From assembly GCA_004563405.1 (NCBI GenBank), contig SFTH01000006.1, forward strand, positions 1 through 64,000: DNA of 64,000 nucleotides, read 5' to 3'. Positions 34,543-43,033 of the stretch are shown in pieces. A program made the position numbers and the translations under genes. This DNA comes from a bacterium (lineage in GTDB: Bacteria > Bacillota > Clostridia > Christensenellales > Aristaeellaceae). The first letter of the stretch is position 1. Every line of letters starts with the position of its first letter. Below the pieces are notes generated by a model that saw nothing but the letters and a program-made list of their open reading frames with translations, made no database searches and was not told the DNA's origin.

Positions 34543-36798
34543 ATGGACAACATGCTCACCCAACTTCAGGAGATCGCGCTGCGCATCCGCGAAATGCGCG
34601 CCGTCATGAACTTCTCCACCCACACGATGGCGGAGCGGACCGGAGTCTCCGAGGAGGCCTACATTCAATATGAAAGCGGCGACGTGGACCTGCCCTTTAC
34701 CTTCATCCACAAGTGCGCCCTCGCCTTCGGCATTGAAATTACCGACCTTCTGGAGGGCCAGAGCGCGCATCTGTCCAACTACACCGTGACCCGCCGGGAT
34801 CGGGGCATCACCACCGCCCGGGAGGAGGGCATCACCATCCAGAGCCTGGCGCCCATGTTCCGCCAGAAGATCGCCGAGCCCTTCTGGGTGAGATACGACT
34901 ATCTGCCCGAGCAGCAGAACAAGCCCATTCACCAGACCACCCACTCCGGCCAGGAGTTCGACCTGGTCATCAGCGGCACGCTGAAGGTGCAGGTGGGCGA
35001 CCACACCGAGGTATTGAACGAGGGCGACAGCATCTACTACAATTCCTCCACCCCCCACGGCATGATCGCCGTGGACGGTAGGGAGTGCGTATTCCTGGCG
35101 GTGGTGCTGCCCGGCGAGGACGTGCCCCAGCAGGAGATTCGCGACAGCCTGATCTCCGCCAGCAGGTCCGAGGAGCTGATCTGCGAAAAGTTCATCACCT
35201 GCGAGGAAAACGAAAACGGCCTGTGCACGGCCATCCGCTTCAAGAACGAGGACGAGTTCAACTTCGGCTTCGACATCGTGGACGCCATCGCGGACAAATA
35301 CCCCGAAAAACTCGCCATGCTGCACCTGGACAGCGAAAAGACCGAGCGCCGCTTCACCTTCCGGGACATGAAGCGCCTCTCCGCCCAGGCTGCAAACTAC
35401 TTCACCTCTCTGGGCATCGAGAAGGGCGACCGCGTGATGCTGGTGCTGCGCCGCCACTGGCAGTTCTGGCCCTGCATCACCGCGCTGCACAAGATGGGCG
35501 CCATCGCCATCCCCGCAACCGATCAGTTGCTCGCCCACGACTTTGAATACCGCTTCGAGGCGGCGGGCGTGAAGGCCATCGTATGCACCGCTGACGGCCA
35601 TGTGGCCGAGCAGGTGGAGCAGGCGAAGGGCGGAGAAAAACTGATCAAGGTGCTCGTGCGCGGCTCCCGCCCCGGCTGGCACGACTTCGACGCCGAGAGC
35701 GCGCTGTTCTCCCGCAACTACGAGCGCACCGCGGACACACCCTGCGGCGACGACCCGATGCTGATGTTCTTCACCTCCGGCACCACCGGATATCCGAAGA
35801 TCGCCGTGCACAGCTACAAGTATCCGCTGGGACACTACATCACCGCGAAGTACTGGCACAGCGTACACCGGGACGGCCTGCACTTCACCATCTCCGACAC
35901 CGGCTGGGGCAAGGCACTCTGGGGCAAGTACTACGGCCAGTGGCTGTGCGAAGGCGCAGTGTTCACCTACGACTTCGTGCGCTTCGACGCCTCGGACATC
36001 CTGCCGCTGTTCGGTAAGTACTCCATCACCACCTTCTGCGCGCCGCCGACCATGTACCGCATGATGATCCGCCAGGATCTGAGCAAGTACGACTTCAGCA
36101 GCGTGGTGCACGCCACCACCGCCGGCGAGGCCCTGAACCCCGAGGTGTTCAACATCTTTGAAAAGCAGACGGGCCTGCGCATCATGGAGGGCTTCGGTCA
36201 GACCGAAACCACCCTCTCCATCGCCAACCTCATGGGCGACAGCCACAAGATCGGCTCCATGGGCAAGCCCATGCCGCTGTACGACATCGCGCTGCTGGAC
36301 CCCGACGGCAACCCCGTGGGCACCGGTGTGAGCGGCGAAATCTGCATCCGCACCTCCGACAAGATCCCCTGCGGCCTGTTCCTGGGCTACTACCACGACG
36401 TAGCCCGCACCGACGAGGTCTGGCACGACGGCTGGTATCACACCGGCGACGTGGCCTGGCAGGATGAGGACGGCTTCCTCTGGTATGTGGGCCGCGCGGA
36501 CGACGTGATCAAGTCCTCCGGCTACCGCATCGGGCCGTTCGAAATCGAGAGCGTCATCATGGAGCTGCCCTACGTTCTGGAGTGCGGCGTGTCCGCCGCG
36601 CCGGACGAAGTGCGCGGCCAGGTGGTCAAGGCCAGCATCGTGCTCACCAAGGGTACCCAGCCCAGCGAGGAGCTGAAAAAGGAGATTCAGACCTACGTCA
36701 AGGAGCACACCGCGCCCTACAAGTATCCCCGCATCGTGGTCTTCCGCGACGAGCTGCCCAAGACCATCAGCGGCAAGATCCAGCGCAACAAACTTTAA
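34543..36798 (+). CDS. XRE-cupin-acyl-CoA synthetase fusion protein
   Basis: A 751-residue single frame starting at ATG 34543, 34 bases after the T-box terminator. Residues about 1-70 are an XRE/Cro helix-turn-helix (MAERTGVSEEAYIQYESGDV). Residues about 100-190 are a cupin (THSGQEFDLVISGTLKVQVG, then EGDSIYYNSSTPHGM). From about 215 to the end is a complete adenylate-forming acyl-CoA synthetase: FFTSGTTGYPK, MEGFGQTE, WYHTGDVAW, GRADDVIKSSGYRIGP and the catalytic lysine in KTISGKIQ near the end. XRE-cupin regulators are normally separate proteins. Control by a tRNA-Ile T-box suggests activation of a branched-chain acid such as 2-methylbutyrate for isoleucine formation, an inference. The protein may also sense ligand or bind DNA. 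Confidence 0.88.
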   Translation: MDNMLTQLQEIALRIREMRAVMNFSTHTMAERTGVSEEAYIQYESGDVDLPFTFIHKCALAFGIEITDLLEGQSAHLSNYTVTRRDRGITTAREEGITIQSLAPMFRQKIAEPFWVRYDYLPEQQNKPIHQTTHSGQEFDLVISGTLKVQVGDHTEVLNEGDSIYYNSSTPHGMIAVDGRECVFLAVVLPGEDVPQQEIRDSLISASRSEELICEKFITCEENENGLCTAIRFKNEDEFNFGFDIVDAIADKYPEKLAMLHLDSEKTERRFTFRDMKRLSAQAANYFTSLGIEKGDRVMLVLRRHWQFWPCITALHKMGAIAIPATDQLLAHDFEYRFEAAGVKAIVCTADGHVAEQVEQAKGGEKLIKVLVRGSRPGWHDFDAESALFSRNYERTADTPCGDDPMLMFFTSGTTGYPKIAVHSYKYPLGHYITAKYWHSVHRDGLHFTISDTGWGKALWGKYYGQWLCEGAVFTYDFVRFDASDILPLFGKYSITTFCAPPTMYRMMIRQDLSKYDFSSVVHATTAGEALNPEVFNIFEKQTGLRIMEGFGQTETTLSIANLMGDSHKIGSMGKPMPLYDIALLDPDGNPVGTGVSGEICIRTSDKIPCGLFLGYYHDVARTDEVWHDGWYHTGDVAWQDEDGFLWYVGRADDVIKSSGYRIGPFEIESVIMELPYVLECGVSAAPDEVRGQVVKASIVLTKGTQPSEELKKEIQTYVKEHTAPYKYPRIVVFRDELPKTISGKIQRNKL

Positions 36799-36841
36799 CG
36801 TATAAAAACGGGTATATTTTCGATTCATCGGAATTTCTTCG

Positions 36842-36870
36842 TTGACAAATGCGCGGAAATGAGATAAGAT
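36842..36870 (+). promoter_or_regulatory. Promoter of the second T-box transcript
   Basis: TTGACA (36842-36847), 17 bases, TAAGAT (36865-36870). Confidence 0.8.
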
Positions 36871-36891
36871 AGGTGCAATCGAATCAAAAAG

Positions 36892-37159
36892 CGATGAAGG
36901 AGAGTGCCAGGGCAATTCCCGTTTCAGAGAAGTGGCGGCGGGTGCAAGCCACAAACGCGGAGGCCGGACGCATCTGCATCTCCCGAGCCGGAAGGAAGAA
37001 AGCGCGCCGTGAGTAGAGCCTTCCCGTGATTGCTGCGTGAATGCAAAGGGCTTGTCTGAGCCCGTAGAGAGGCGGCAGCCTGCCGCAATTTGAGTGGTAC
37101 CGCGGGCACTGATTTCAAACGCTCGTCTCAAAGATCTTGTTTCTTTGCGGCGGGCGTTT
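36892..37159 (+). promoter_or_regulatory. T-box riboswitch 2, specifier unresolved (TGC most likely)
   Basis: The second leader resembles T-box 1, with almost identical antiterminator-side sequence (GTGATTGCTGCGTGAATGC, then AATTTGAGTGGTACCGCG at 37088-37104). The distal stem I hairpin pairs GTGGC with GCCAC and has the AGAGA and GGCGGGTG elements. Using the same register (codon, A, helix, CGAG) the specifier is TGC (Cys, 36975-36977); a one-base shift gives GCA (Ala) but would lack the following purine. Neither is a branched-chain codon. The terminator arms are AAACGCTCGTC (37117) and GGCGGGCGTTT (ending 37159). Confidence 0.85.
37117..37159 (+). terminator. T-box 2 terminator hairpin
   Basis: AAACGCTCGTC / GGCGGGCGTTT with inner CAAAG/CTTTG; the T-run after the stem is short (TTTC). 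Confidence 0.6.
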
Positions 37160-37188
37160 CTGCATCCCGCGCCCCACGGGAGGAAGAA

Positions 37189-37851
37189 ATGGAATTCAAG
37201 CGCATTGTGCTGCTCTCCGGCCACTACGGGAGCGGCAAGACCAACATCGCCGTGAACCTGGCGCTGCGCCTGAAGCAGGAGCGGGCGCGGGTGGCCATCG
37301 CGGACATCGACATCGTCAACCCCTACTTCCGCACCCGGGATTCCCAGGCGGAGCTGGAGGCGGCGGGCATACGGCTGATCTCTTCGGAGTTCGCCTCGTC
37401 CAACGTGGATCTTCCCGCCCTGCCCCAGGACGTGTACGCCATTACGGACGATCCCACGCTCAGCGCCGTGATCGACGTGGGCGGCGACGACCGGGGCGCG
37501 CTGGCGCTGGGCCGCTGGCGGGAGGCGATTCTCGCGGAGGACAACTACGAAATGCTGCTGGTGGTCAACCGTTACCGCCCCCTGACTCGGGACGCGCAGA
37601 GCACGCTGGAGGTCATGCGGGAGATCGAGACCGCCGCGGGCATGCGCTTCACCGCCGTGGTCAACAACTCCAACCTCGGCGAGGAAACCGCGGCGGAGGA
37701 CGTGCTCGCCTCCATGCCCTACGCGCTGGAAATCTGCGCGCGCACGGGGCTTCCCCTGAAGTTCACCGCCGTGCACGACACCCTCTGTCCCGTCCTGAAG
37801 GGCAGAATTGACAATCTCTTTCCGCTGAAGCTGCAGCGGAAGATCACATGA
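37189..37851 (+). CDS. P-loop ATPase (CobQ/MinD-like), first gene of the kor operon
   Basis: A 220-residue SIMIBI-class NTPase. It has the deviant Walker A GHYGSGKTNIAVNLAL at residues 9-24, ADIDIVNPYFRTRD resembling the MinD/ParA A' motif, and IDVGGDDRGALALG. Start ATG 37189 follows GGGAGGAAG. It is co-transcribed with a ferredoxin and the 2-oxoacid oxidoreductase genes (28-base gap). Homologues next to such operons are of unknown function; help with Fe-S or subunit assembly is a guess. Confidence 0.8.
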   Translation: MEFKRIVLLSGHYGSGKTNIAVNLALRLKQERARVAIADIDIVNPYFRTRDSQAELEAAGIRLISSEFASSNVDLPALPQDVYAITDDPTLSAVIDVGGDDRGALALGRWREAILAEDNYEMLLVVNRYRPLTRDAQSTLEVMREIETAAGMRFTAVVNNSNLGEETAAEDVLASMPYALEICARTGLPLKFTAVHDTLCPVLKGRIDNLFPLKLQRKIT

Positions 37852-37879
37852 GGAAAGAACGAAAAGAGGAGAGAAGAAC

Positions 37880-38086
37880 ATGGCAAAGCTGACTTTTCGA
37901 ACGGACCGCTGCAAGGGCTGTGGGCTGTGCGTGAGCGCCTGCCCCAAGGGCCTGCTCGCGATCGCGAAGGACAAGATCAACCAGAAGGGCCATCATCCGG
38001 TGGAGCTGACCGACCCGGAGAAGTGCGTGGGCTGCGCAAGCTGCGCGATCATGTGCCCGGACTGCATCATCGAAGTGGAAAGGTGA
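37880..38086 (+). CDS. korD: 2-oxoacid:ferredoxin oxidoreductase, ferredoxin (delta) subunit
   Basis: A 68-residue two-cluster ferredoxin: CKGCGLCVSACPKG and CVGCASCAIMCPD, each binding one 4Fe-4S centre. It is the electron-transfer subunit of the four-subunit oxidoreductase. It starts with ATG 37880 after AGAGGAG and is followed 10 bases later by the alpha subunit. The order delta-alpha-beta-gamma is common for VOR/KOR-type enzymes in Clostridia. Confidence 0.93.
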   Translation: MAKLTFRTDRCKGCGLCVSACPKGLLAIAKDKINQKGHHPVELTDPEKCVGCASCAIMCPDCIIEVER

Positions 38087-38096
38087 GGTAAGGAAC

Positions 38097-39160
38097 ATGG
38101 CTGAAAAGGTATTGATGAAGGGCAACGAGGCCATCGCGGAGGCCGCGATCCAGGCCGGTTGCCGGCACTACTTCGGGTATCCCATCACGCCGCAGACGGA
38201 GGTCGCCGCCTATATGGCCAAGCGCATGCCCAAGATCGGCGGATGCTTTCTGCAGGCGGAGAGCGAAATCGGCGCCATCAACATGGTCTACGGCGTGGCC
38301 TCCACGGGCCATCGCGTGATGACCTCCTCCTCCAGCCCGGGAATCTCCCTGAAGGGCGAGGGGCTCTCCTACATGGCGGGCGCGGAGCTTCCGGCGCTGG
38401 TGGTGAACGTGCAGCGCGGCGGCCCCGGACTGGGCGGCATCCAGCCCTCCCAGTCGGACTACTTCCAGGCCACCCGCGGCGCGGGCCACGGCGACTTCCA
38501 CATGCTGGTGCTCGCCCCCGCGAGCGTGCAGGAGATGGCCGATCTGACCATCAGGGGCTTCGACCTGGCGGACAAGTACCGCATGACGGTCATGCTGCTG
38601 GCGGACGGCACCATGGGCCAGATGATGGAGCCCGTGGAAATCCATGCGCCTGAAATTCACACGTACGACCGCTCCTGGGCCGTGACCGGCACGAAGATGG
38701 CGCGCAAGCACAACGTCATCAACTCCCTGAGTCTGGATCCCTATGAGCTGGAGCAGATGAACGTCACCCGCTTTGAGCGCTACCGGGCCATCGAGGAGAA
38801 CGAGACGCTCTACGAGGAATACAGGATGGACGACGCGCAGATCTGCGTCGTGGCCTTCGGCATTGCGGCCCGCGTCGCCAAGAACGCCATCAACGCCGCG
38901 CGCAAGGAGGGCGTGAAGGTGGGCCTGATTCGCCCGATCACCCTGTGGCCCTTCCCGAAGAAGGCGCTGAAGAAGGCTGCAGAGCACTGCGAAAGCTTCA
39001 TCTCCGTGGAGCTCAACATGGGCCAGATGATCGAGGATGTCCGCCTGGCCATCGAGTGCAAGCGCCCCGTGGCGCTGTGCAACCGCGCCGGCGGCGTGAT
39101 TCCCAGCCCGGAAGAGGTTTACGCCAAGATCATGGAAGCTGCCAAAGGAGGTGCCCGGTA

Positions 39161-39161
<1 letters not shown>
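38097..39161 (+). CDS. korA: 2-oxoacid:ferredoxin oxidoreductase, alpha subunit
   Basis: A 354-residue alpha subunit carrying the pyrimidine-binding and transketolase-C-like domains. Markers: GCRHYFGYPITPQTE, QAESEIGAINMVYG, SSSSPGISLKGEG and NVQRGGPGLGG. The enzyme interconverts 2-oxoacid plus CoA with acyl-CoA plus CO2 and reduced ferredoxin in the cytoplasm. The aminotransferase and leucine-type genes downstream favour a branched-chain (VOR) substrate over 2-oxoglutarate, but the sequence alone does not settle this. Its stop overlaps the next start by one base. Confidence 0.92.
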
Positions 39162-39918
<757 letters not shown>

Positions 39919-39922
<4 letters not shown>

Positions 39923-40452
39923 CTCATTCCTTCCTGATCGCAGGCTTTGGCGGACAGGGCCTCCTGTTCGCGGGCAAGTTTCTGGTGTACAAGGGCATGC
40001 TGGAGGGCAAGGAGGTCTCCTGGCTCCCCTCCTACGGCCCGGAGATGCGCGGCGGCACGGCAAACTGCTCCGTGATCGTCAGCGACGATCCCGTGGGTTC
40101 CCCCATCGTGGATCACCCCGACGTGCTGATGGTGATGAACCTGCCGTCCCTGGACAAGTATGAAAACGCGGTGCAGAGCGGCGGCATGATCTTCGTGGAT
40201 TCCACGCTGATCGAGCGCAAGGTGGAGCGCACGGACGTGAAGACCTTCTACATTCCCGCGACCCGCATGGCGGCGGAGGGCGGCATCACCACCCTGGCCA
40301 ACATGATCATCACGGGCAAGATTCTCAAGGAACTGGGCGAATTTGACGAGGCGGGCGTGGAGGCCGCGCTGCACAAGGTGGTCTCCGCCAAGCACCCCGA
40401 AATGTACGACGTCAACCTGAAGGCACTCAGGCTCGGCCGGGACTACGAATGA
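39919..40452 (+). CDS. korC: 2-oxoacid:ferredoxin oxidoreductase, gamma subunit
   Basis: A 177-residue gamma subunit with the family start FLIAGFGGQGLLFAGKFL and the conserved SYGPEMRGGTANCSV. Overlaps korB by ATGA. The aminotransferase gene begins 21 bases after the stop with its own AGGAGG site, so it belongs to the same transcript. Confidence 0.92.
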
Positions 40453-40473
40453 AATCCTGAGGAGGAATGAAAC

Positions 40474-41544
40474 ATGTTGAACATCCGCATTGAAAAGACG
40501 ACCGCTCCCAAGGCGAAGCCGGCTGATGAATCCAAGCTGGGCTTTGGTCAGATCTTCACCGATCACATGGCCATCGCAGACTGGAACAGCGAAAAGGGCT
40601 GGTACGATGCGCGCATCATTCCCTTCGCAAATTTCTCCATGCATCCGGCGGCCACCTGTCTGCACTACGGCTCCGAAATCTTCGAGGGCCTGAAGGCCTA
40701 CCGCACCGAGAGCGGCGCGATTCAGCTCTTCCGCCCCACGGAGAACGCCCGCCGCATGATCAACTCCGCCGAGCGACTCTGCCTGCCTCAGCTGCCGGAG
40801 GAGGACTTCATGCAGCTGCTGACGGAGCTGGTCAAGCTCGAGGCGGACTGGGTTCCCCACTCCGCAGGCACCAGCCTGTACCTGCGCCCCTTCATGTACG
40901 GCAACGATGAGACTCTGGGCGTGCACGCGGTGCACAACGCCCGCTTCGCCATCATCTGCAGCCCGGTGGGCAGCTACTACAAGGAGGGCATCAACCCCGT
41001 CGGCATCATGATCGAGGACGCGGACGTGCGCGCCGTGCGCGGCGGCACGGGCTACGCCAAGTGTGGCGGCAACTACGCCGCCAGCAACCGCGCCGGTGAG
41101 AAGGCCGAAAAGAAGGGCTACAGCCAGGTGCTCTGGCTGGACGGCGTGGAGCGCAAGTACATCGAGGAAGTGGGCGCGATGAACGTCATGTTCAAGATCG
41201 CCGGCGAAATCGTGACCCCCGCGCTCACCGGCTCCATCCTGCCGGGCGTGACCCGCAAGAGCTGCATCGAGCTGCTCAAGAGCAAGGGAATGAACGTGTC
41301 CGAGCGCCTGTTGAGCGTGGACGAGCTGGAAGCGGCCATGGACAACGGCACGCTGGAGGAGGCCTGGGGCTGCGGTACCGCCGCGGTCGTCTCTCCCATC
41401 GGCCGCCTCGCCTACAAGGACAAGGTCATCACCATCAACAACGGGGAGATCGGCCCCGTGACCCAGATGCTCTATGACACTCTGACCGGCATACAGTGGG
41501 GCAAGCTGGACGATCCCTTCGGCTGGATCGTTCCCGTGTGCTAA
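40474..41544 (+). CDS. ilvE: Branched-chain amino-acid aminotransferase
   Basis: A 356-residue class IV PLP aminotransferase. The cofactor lysine is K196 in GYAKCGGNYAAS, and EEVGAMNVMF and GCGTAAVVSPIG are the usual substrate/PLP-binding stretches. Length matches the longer BCAT type II. It links 2-oxo acids with Val, Leu and Ile. Being last in the T-box-controlled oxidoreductase transcript and just before a terminator, it would transaminate the 2-oxoacid produced by carboxylation or supply it for oxidation. Confidence 0.93.
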   Translation: MLNIRIEKTTAPKAKPADESKLGFGQIFTDHMAIADWNSEKGWYDARIIPFANFSMHPAATCLHYGSEIFEGLKAYRTESGAIQLFRPTENARRMINSAERLCLPQLPEEDFMQLLTELVKLEADWVPHSAGTSLYLRPFMYGNDETLGVHAVHNARFAIICSPVGSYYKEGINPVGIMIEDADVRAVRGGTGYAKCGGNYAASNRAGEKAEKKGYSQVLWLDGVERKYIEEVGAMNVMFKIAGEIVTPALTGSILPGVTRKSCIELLKSKGMNVSERLLSVDELEAAMDNGTLEEAWGCGTAAVVSPIGRLAYKDKVITINNGEIGPVTQMLYDTLTGIQWGKLDDPFGWIVPVC

Positions 41545-41549
41545 AACCC

Positions 41550-41586
41550 CGCCCCTGAAACCCAGACAGTTTCAGGGGCGTTTCAT
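41550..41586 (+). terminator. Terminator after ilvE
   Basis: Perfect 12-base arms CGCCCCTGAAAC / GTTTCAGGGGCG, 7-base loop, then TTTCAT. It ends the kor-ilvE transcript or limits read-through to the next two genes, which have no clear promoter of their own. Confidence 0.85.
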
Positions 41587-41608
41587 ACTGCAAAGGAGAA
41601 TTTCACAG

Positions 41609-43033
41609 ATGCAGAACGTTTATTTGAGCGACGTCACCCTGAAGCTCGCGGGCAGCGCCGCAGGCTTTTCGCTGAGCTTCCGTGAGAAGATTGAACTGGC
41701 CAAGCTGCTGGACCGGCTGAACGTCTCCGCCATCGAGCTCAGCCCCATCCGCAGCCGCAAGATCGACAGCCTGTTGATCAAATCCGTAGCCGCCGCCGTA
41801 AAGCACAGCGCCGTAGCCGTGCCCGTCTCCCAGGAAATTGAGAGCGTCGACGCAACCTGGGCCGCCCTGAAGGACGCAAAGCACCCCAGACTCCAGCTGA
41901 AGGCGCCCATGAGCCCCGCGCAGATGGAGTACTTCTGGCACAAGAAGCCGGAGAAGCTGCTGGAGGCCATACGCGATTTGATCTCCCGCTGCCGGGCGCT
42001 GTGCGCAGATGTGGAATTCATCGCCGACGACGCCTGCCGCAGCGAGCGCAGCTTCCTCTGCCAGGCCGTTCGCACCGCCATCGAGGCTGGCGCGACCGCC
42101 GTGACTCTCTGCGACGCGGCGGGCCTGATGTTCCCGGAGGAGTTCTCCGCCTTCCTCGCGGACGTGAAGGCGCAGGTGCCCGAGCTCGAAAACGTGCGCC
42201 TGGGCGTGCTCTGCTCCAACGCGCTGTCCATGTCCGGCGCCTGCGCCATCGCCGCGGTGCGCGCCGGTGCTTCGGAGGTCAAGACGGTCTCCTACGCGGG
42301 CGACGTGACCCGCACGGCCGAGTTTGCCGAAATCCTCCGCAGCCGCGGCGACGCGCTGGAGCTGAGCTGCGACATCCGCCACGCGGAAATCAAGCGCATC
42401 ACCGGCCAGATCGACTGGATGTGCCGCAGCACCCGCAGCCAGAATTCCCCCTTCGACCTGGGCGTGCAGGACAGGAGCGACGCGGGCGAGCTGGTGCTCT
42501 CCGAGCATGACGACCGCGCGGCAGTGCTGAGCGCCGTGGAGAAGCTGGGCTACGACCTCTCTGAGGAGGACGCGGCCAAGGTGTACGAGGCCTTCCGCAG
42601 CATCGCCGCGAAGAAGGGCACCGTGGGCAGCCGGGAGCTGAACACCATCGTGGCCTCCGCCGCCATGCAGGTGCCGCCCACCTACCGGCTGGTCAGCTAC
42701 ATGATCAATTGCAGCAACGTGGTCTCCGGCAGCGCCCAGCTGAAGCTGCAGCGGGGCGAAGAGACGCTGGAGGGCGTCTGCCTGGGCGACGGTCCCATTG
42801 ACGCGGCCTTCCTGGCCGTCGAGCAGATTCTGGGCCGCCACTATGAGCTGGACGACTTCCAGGTGCAGGCCGTCACCGAGGGCCGCGAGGCCATGGGCGA
42901 AACCATCGTGCGCCTGCGCTCGAACGGCAAGCTCTACTCCGGCCGCGGCATCTCCACCGACATCGTGGGCGCGAGTATTCAGGCCTACATCAACGCCCTG
43001 AACAAAATTGTGTATGAGGAGGCGGAAGCATGA
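41609..43033 (+). CDS. 2-isopropylmalate-synthase-like pseudoenzyme with intact allosteric domain
   Basis: A 474-residue protein that follows LeuA over its whole length, with key changes. The N-terminal motif TLRDGEQ, which supplies the catalytic Arg and a metal-binding Asp, reads TLKLAGS (residues 10-16). The HxH metal motif (usually VHCHNDLG) reads VLCSNALS (200-207). The HESGIHQDG region is missing. The helices and strands around these sites remain recognisable (FSLSFREKIELAKLLDRLNV, DVEFIADDACR). The C-terminal LeuA regulatory domain is well kept (GDGPIDAAF, GRGISTDIVGASIQAYINALN). I infer no synthase activity and a possible Leu/Ile-sensing role. Start ATG 41609 follows AAGGAG; the next gene overlaps by ATGA. 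Confidence 0.85.
   Translation: MQNVYLSDVTLKLAGSAAGFSLSFREKIELAKLLDRLNVSAIELSPIRSRKIDSLLIKSVAAAVKHSAVAVPVSQEIESVDATWAALKDAKHPRLQLKAPMSPAQMEYFWHKKPEKLLEAIRDLISRCRALCADVEFIADDACRSERSFLCQAVRTAIEAGATAVTLCDAAGLMFPEEFSAFLADVKAQVPELENVRLGVLCSNALSMSGACAIAAVRAGASEVKTVSYAGDVTRTAEFAEILRSRGDALELSCDIRHAEIKRITGQIDWMCRSTRSQNSPFDLGVQDRSDAGELVLSEHDDRAAVLSAVEKLGYDLSEEDAAKVYEAFRSIAAKKGTVGSRELNTIVASAAMQVPPTYRLVSYMINCSNVVSGSAQLKLQRGEETLEGVCLGDGPIDAAFLAVEQILGRHYELDDFQVQAVTEGREAMGETIVRLRSNGKLYSGRGISTDIVGASIQAYINALNKIVYEEAEA

Noticed and set aside
36971..36974. Reading ATC (36972-36974) as the specifier of T-box 2
   Set aside because: It is followed by T rather than a purine and lies too far from the lower helix compared with leader 1.
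34240..37980. 1246-codon open frame on the minus strand
   Set aside because: It runs antisense to the T-boxes and the XRE-cupin-synthetase gene, is compositionally odd, and has no domain. Long antisense frames are expected in GC-rich DNA.
41609..43033. Functional 2-isopropylmalate, citramalate or homocitrate synthase
   Set aside because: The metal-binding Asp and both His residues shared by all these synthases are absent.
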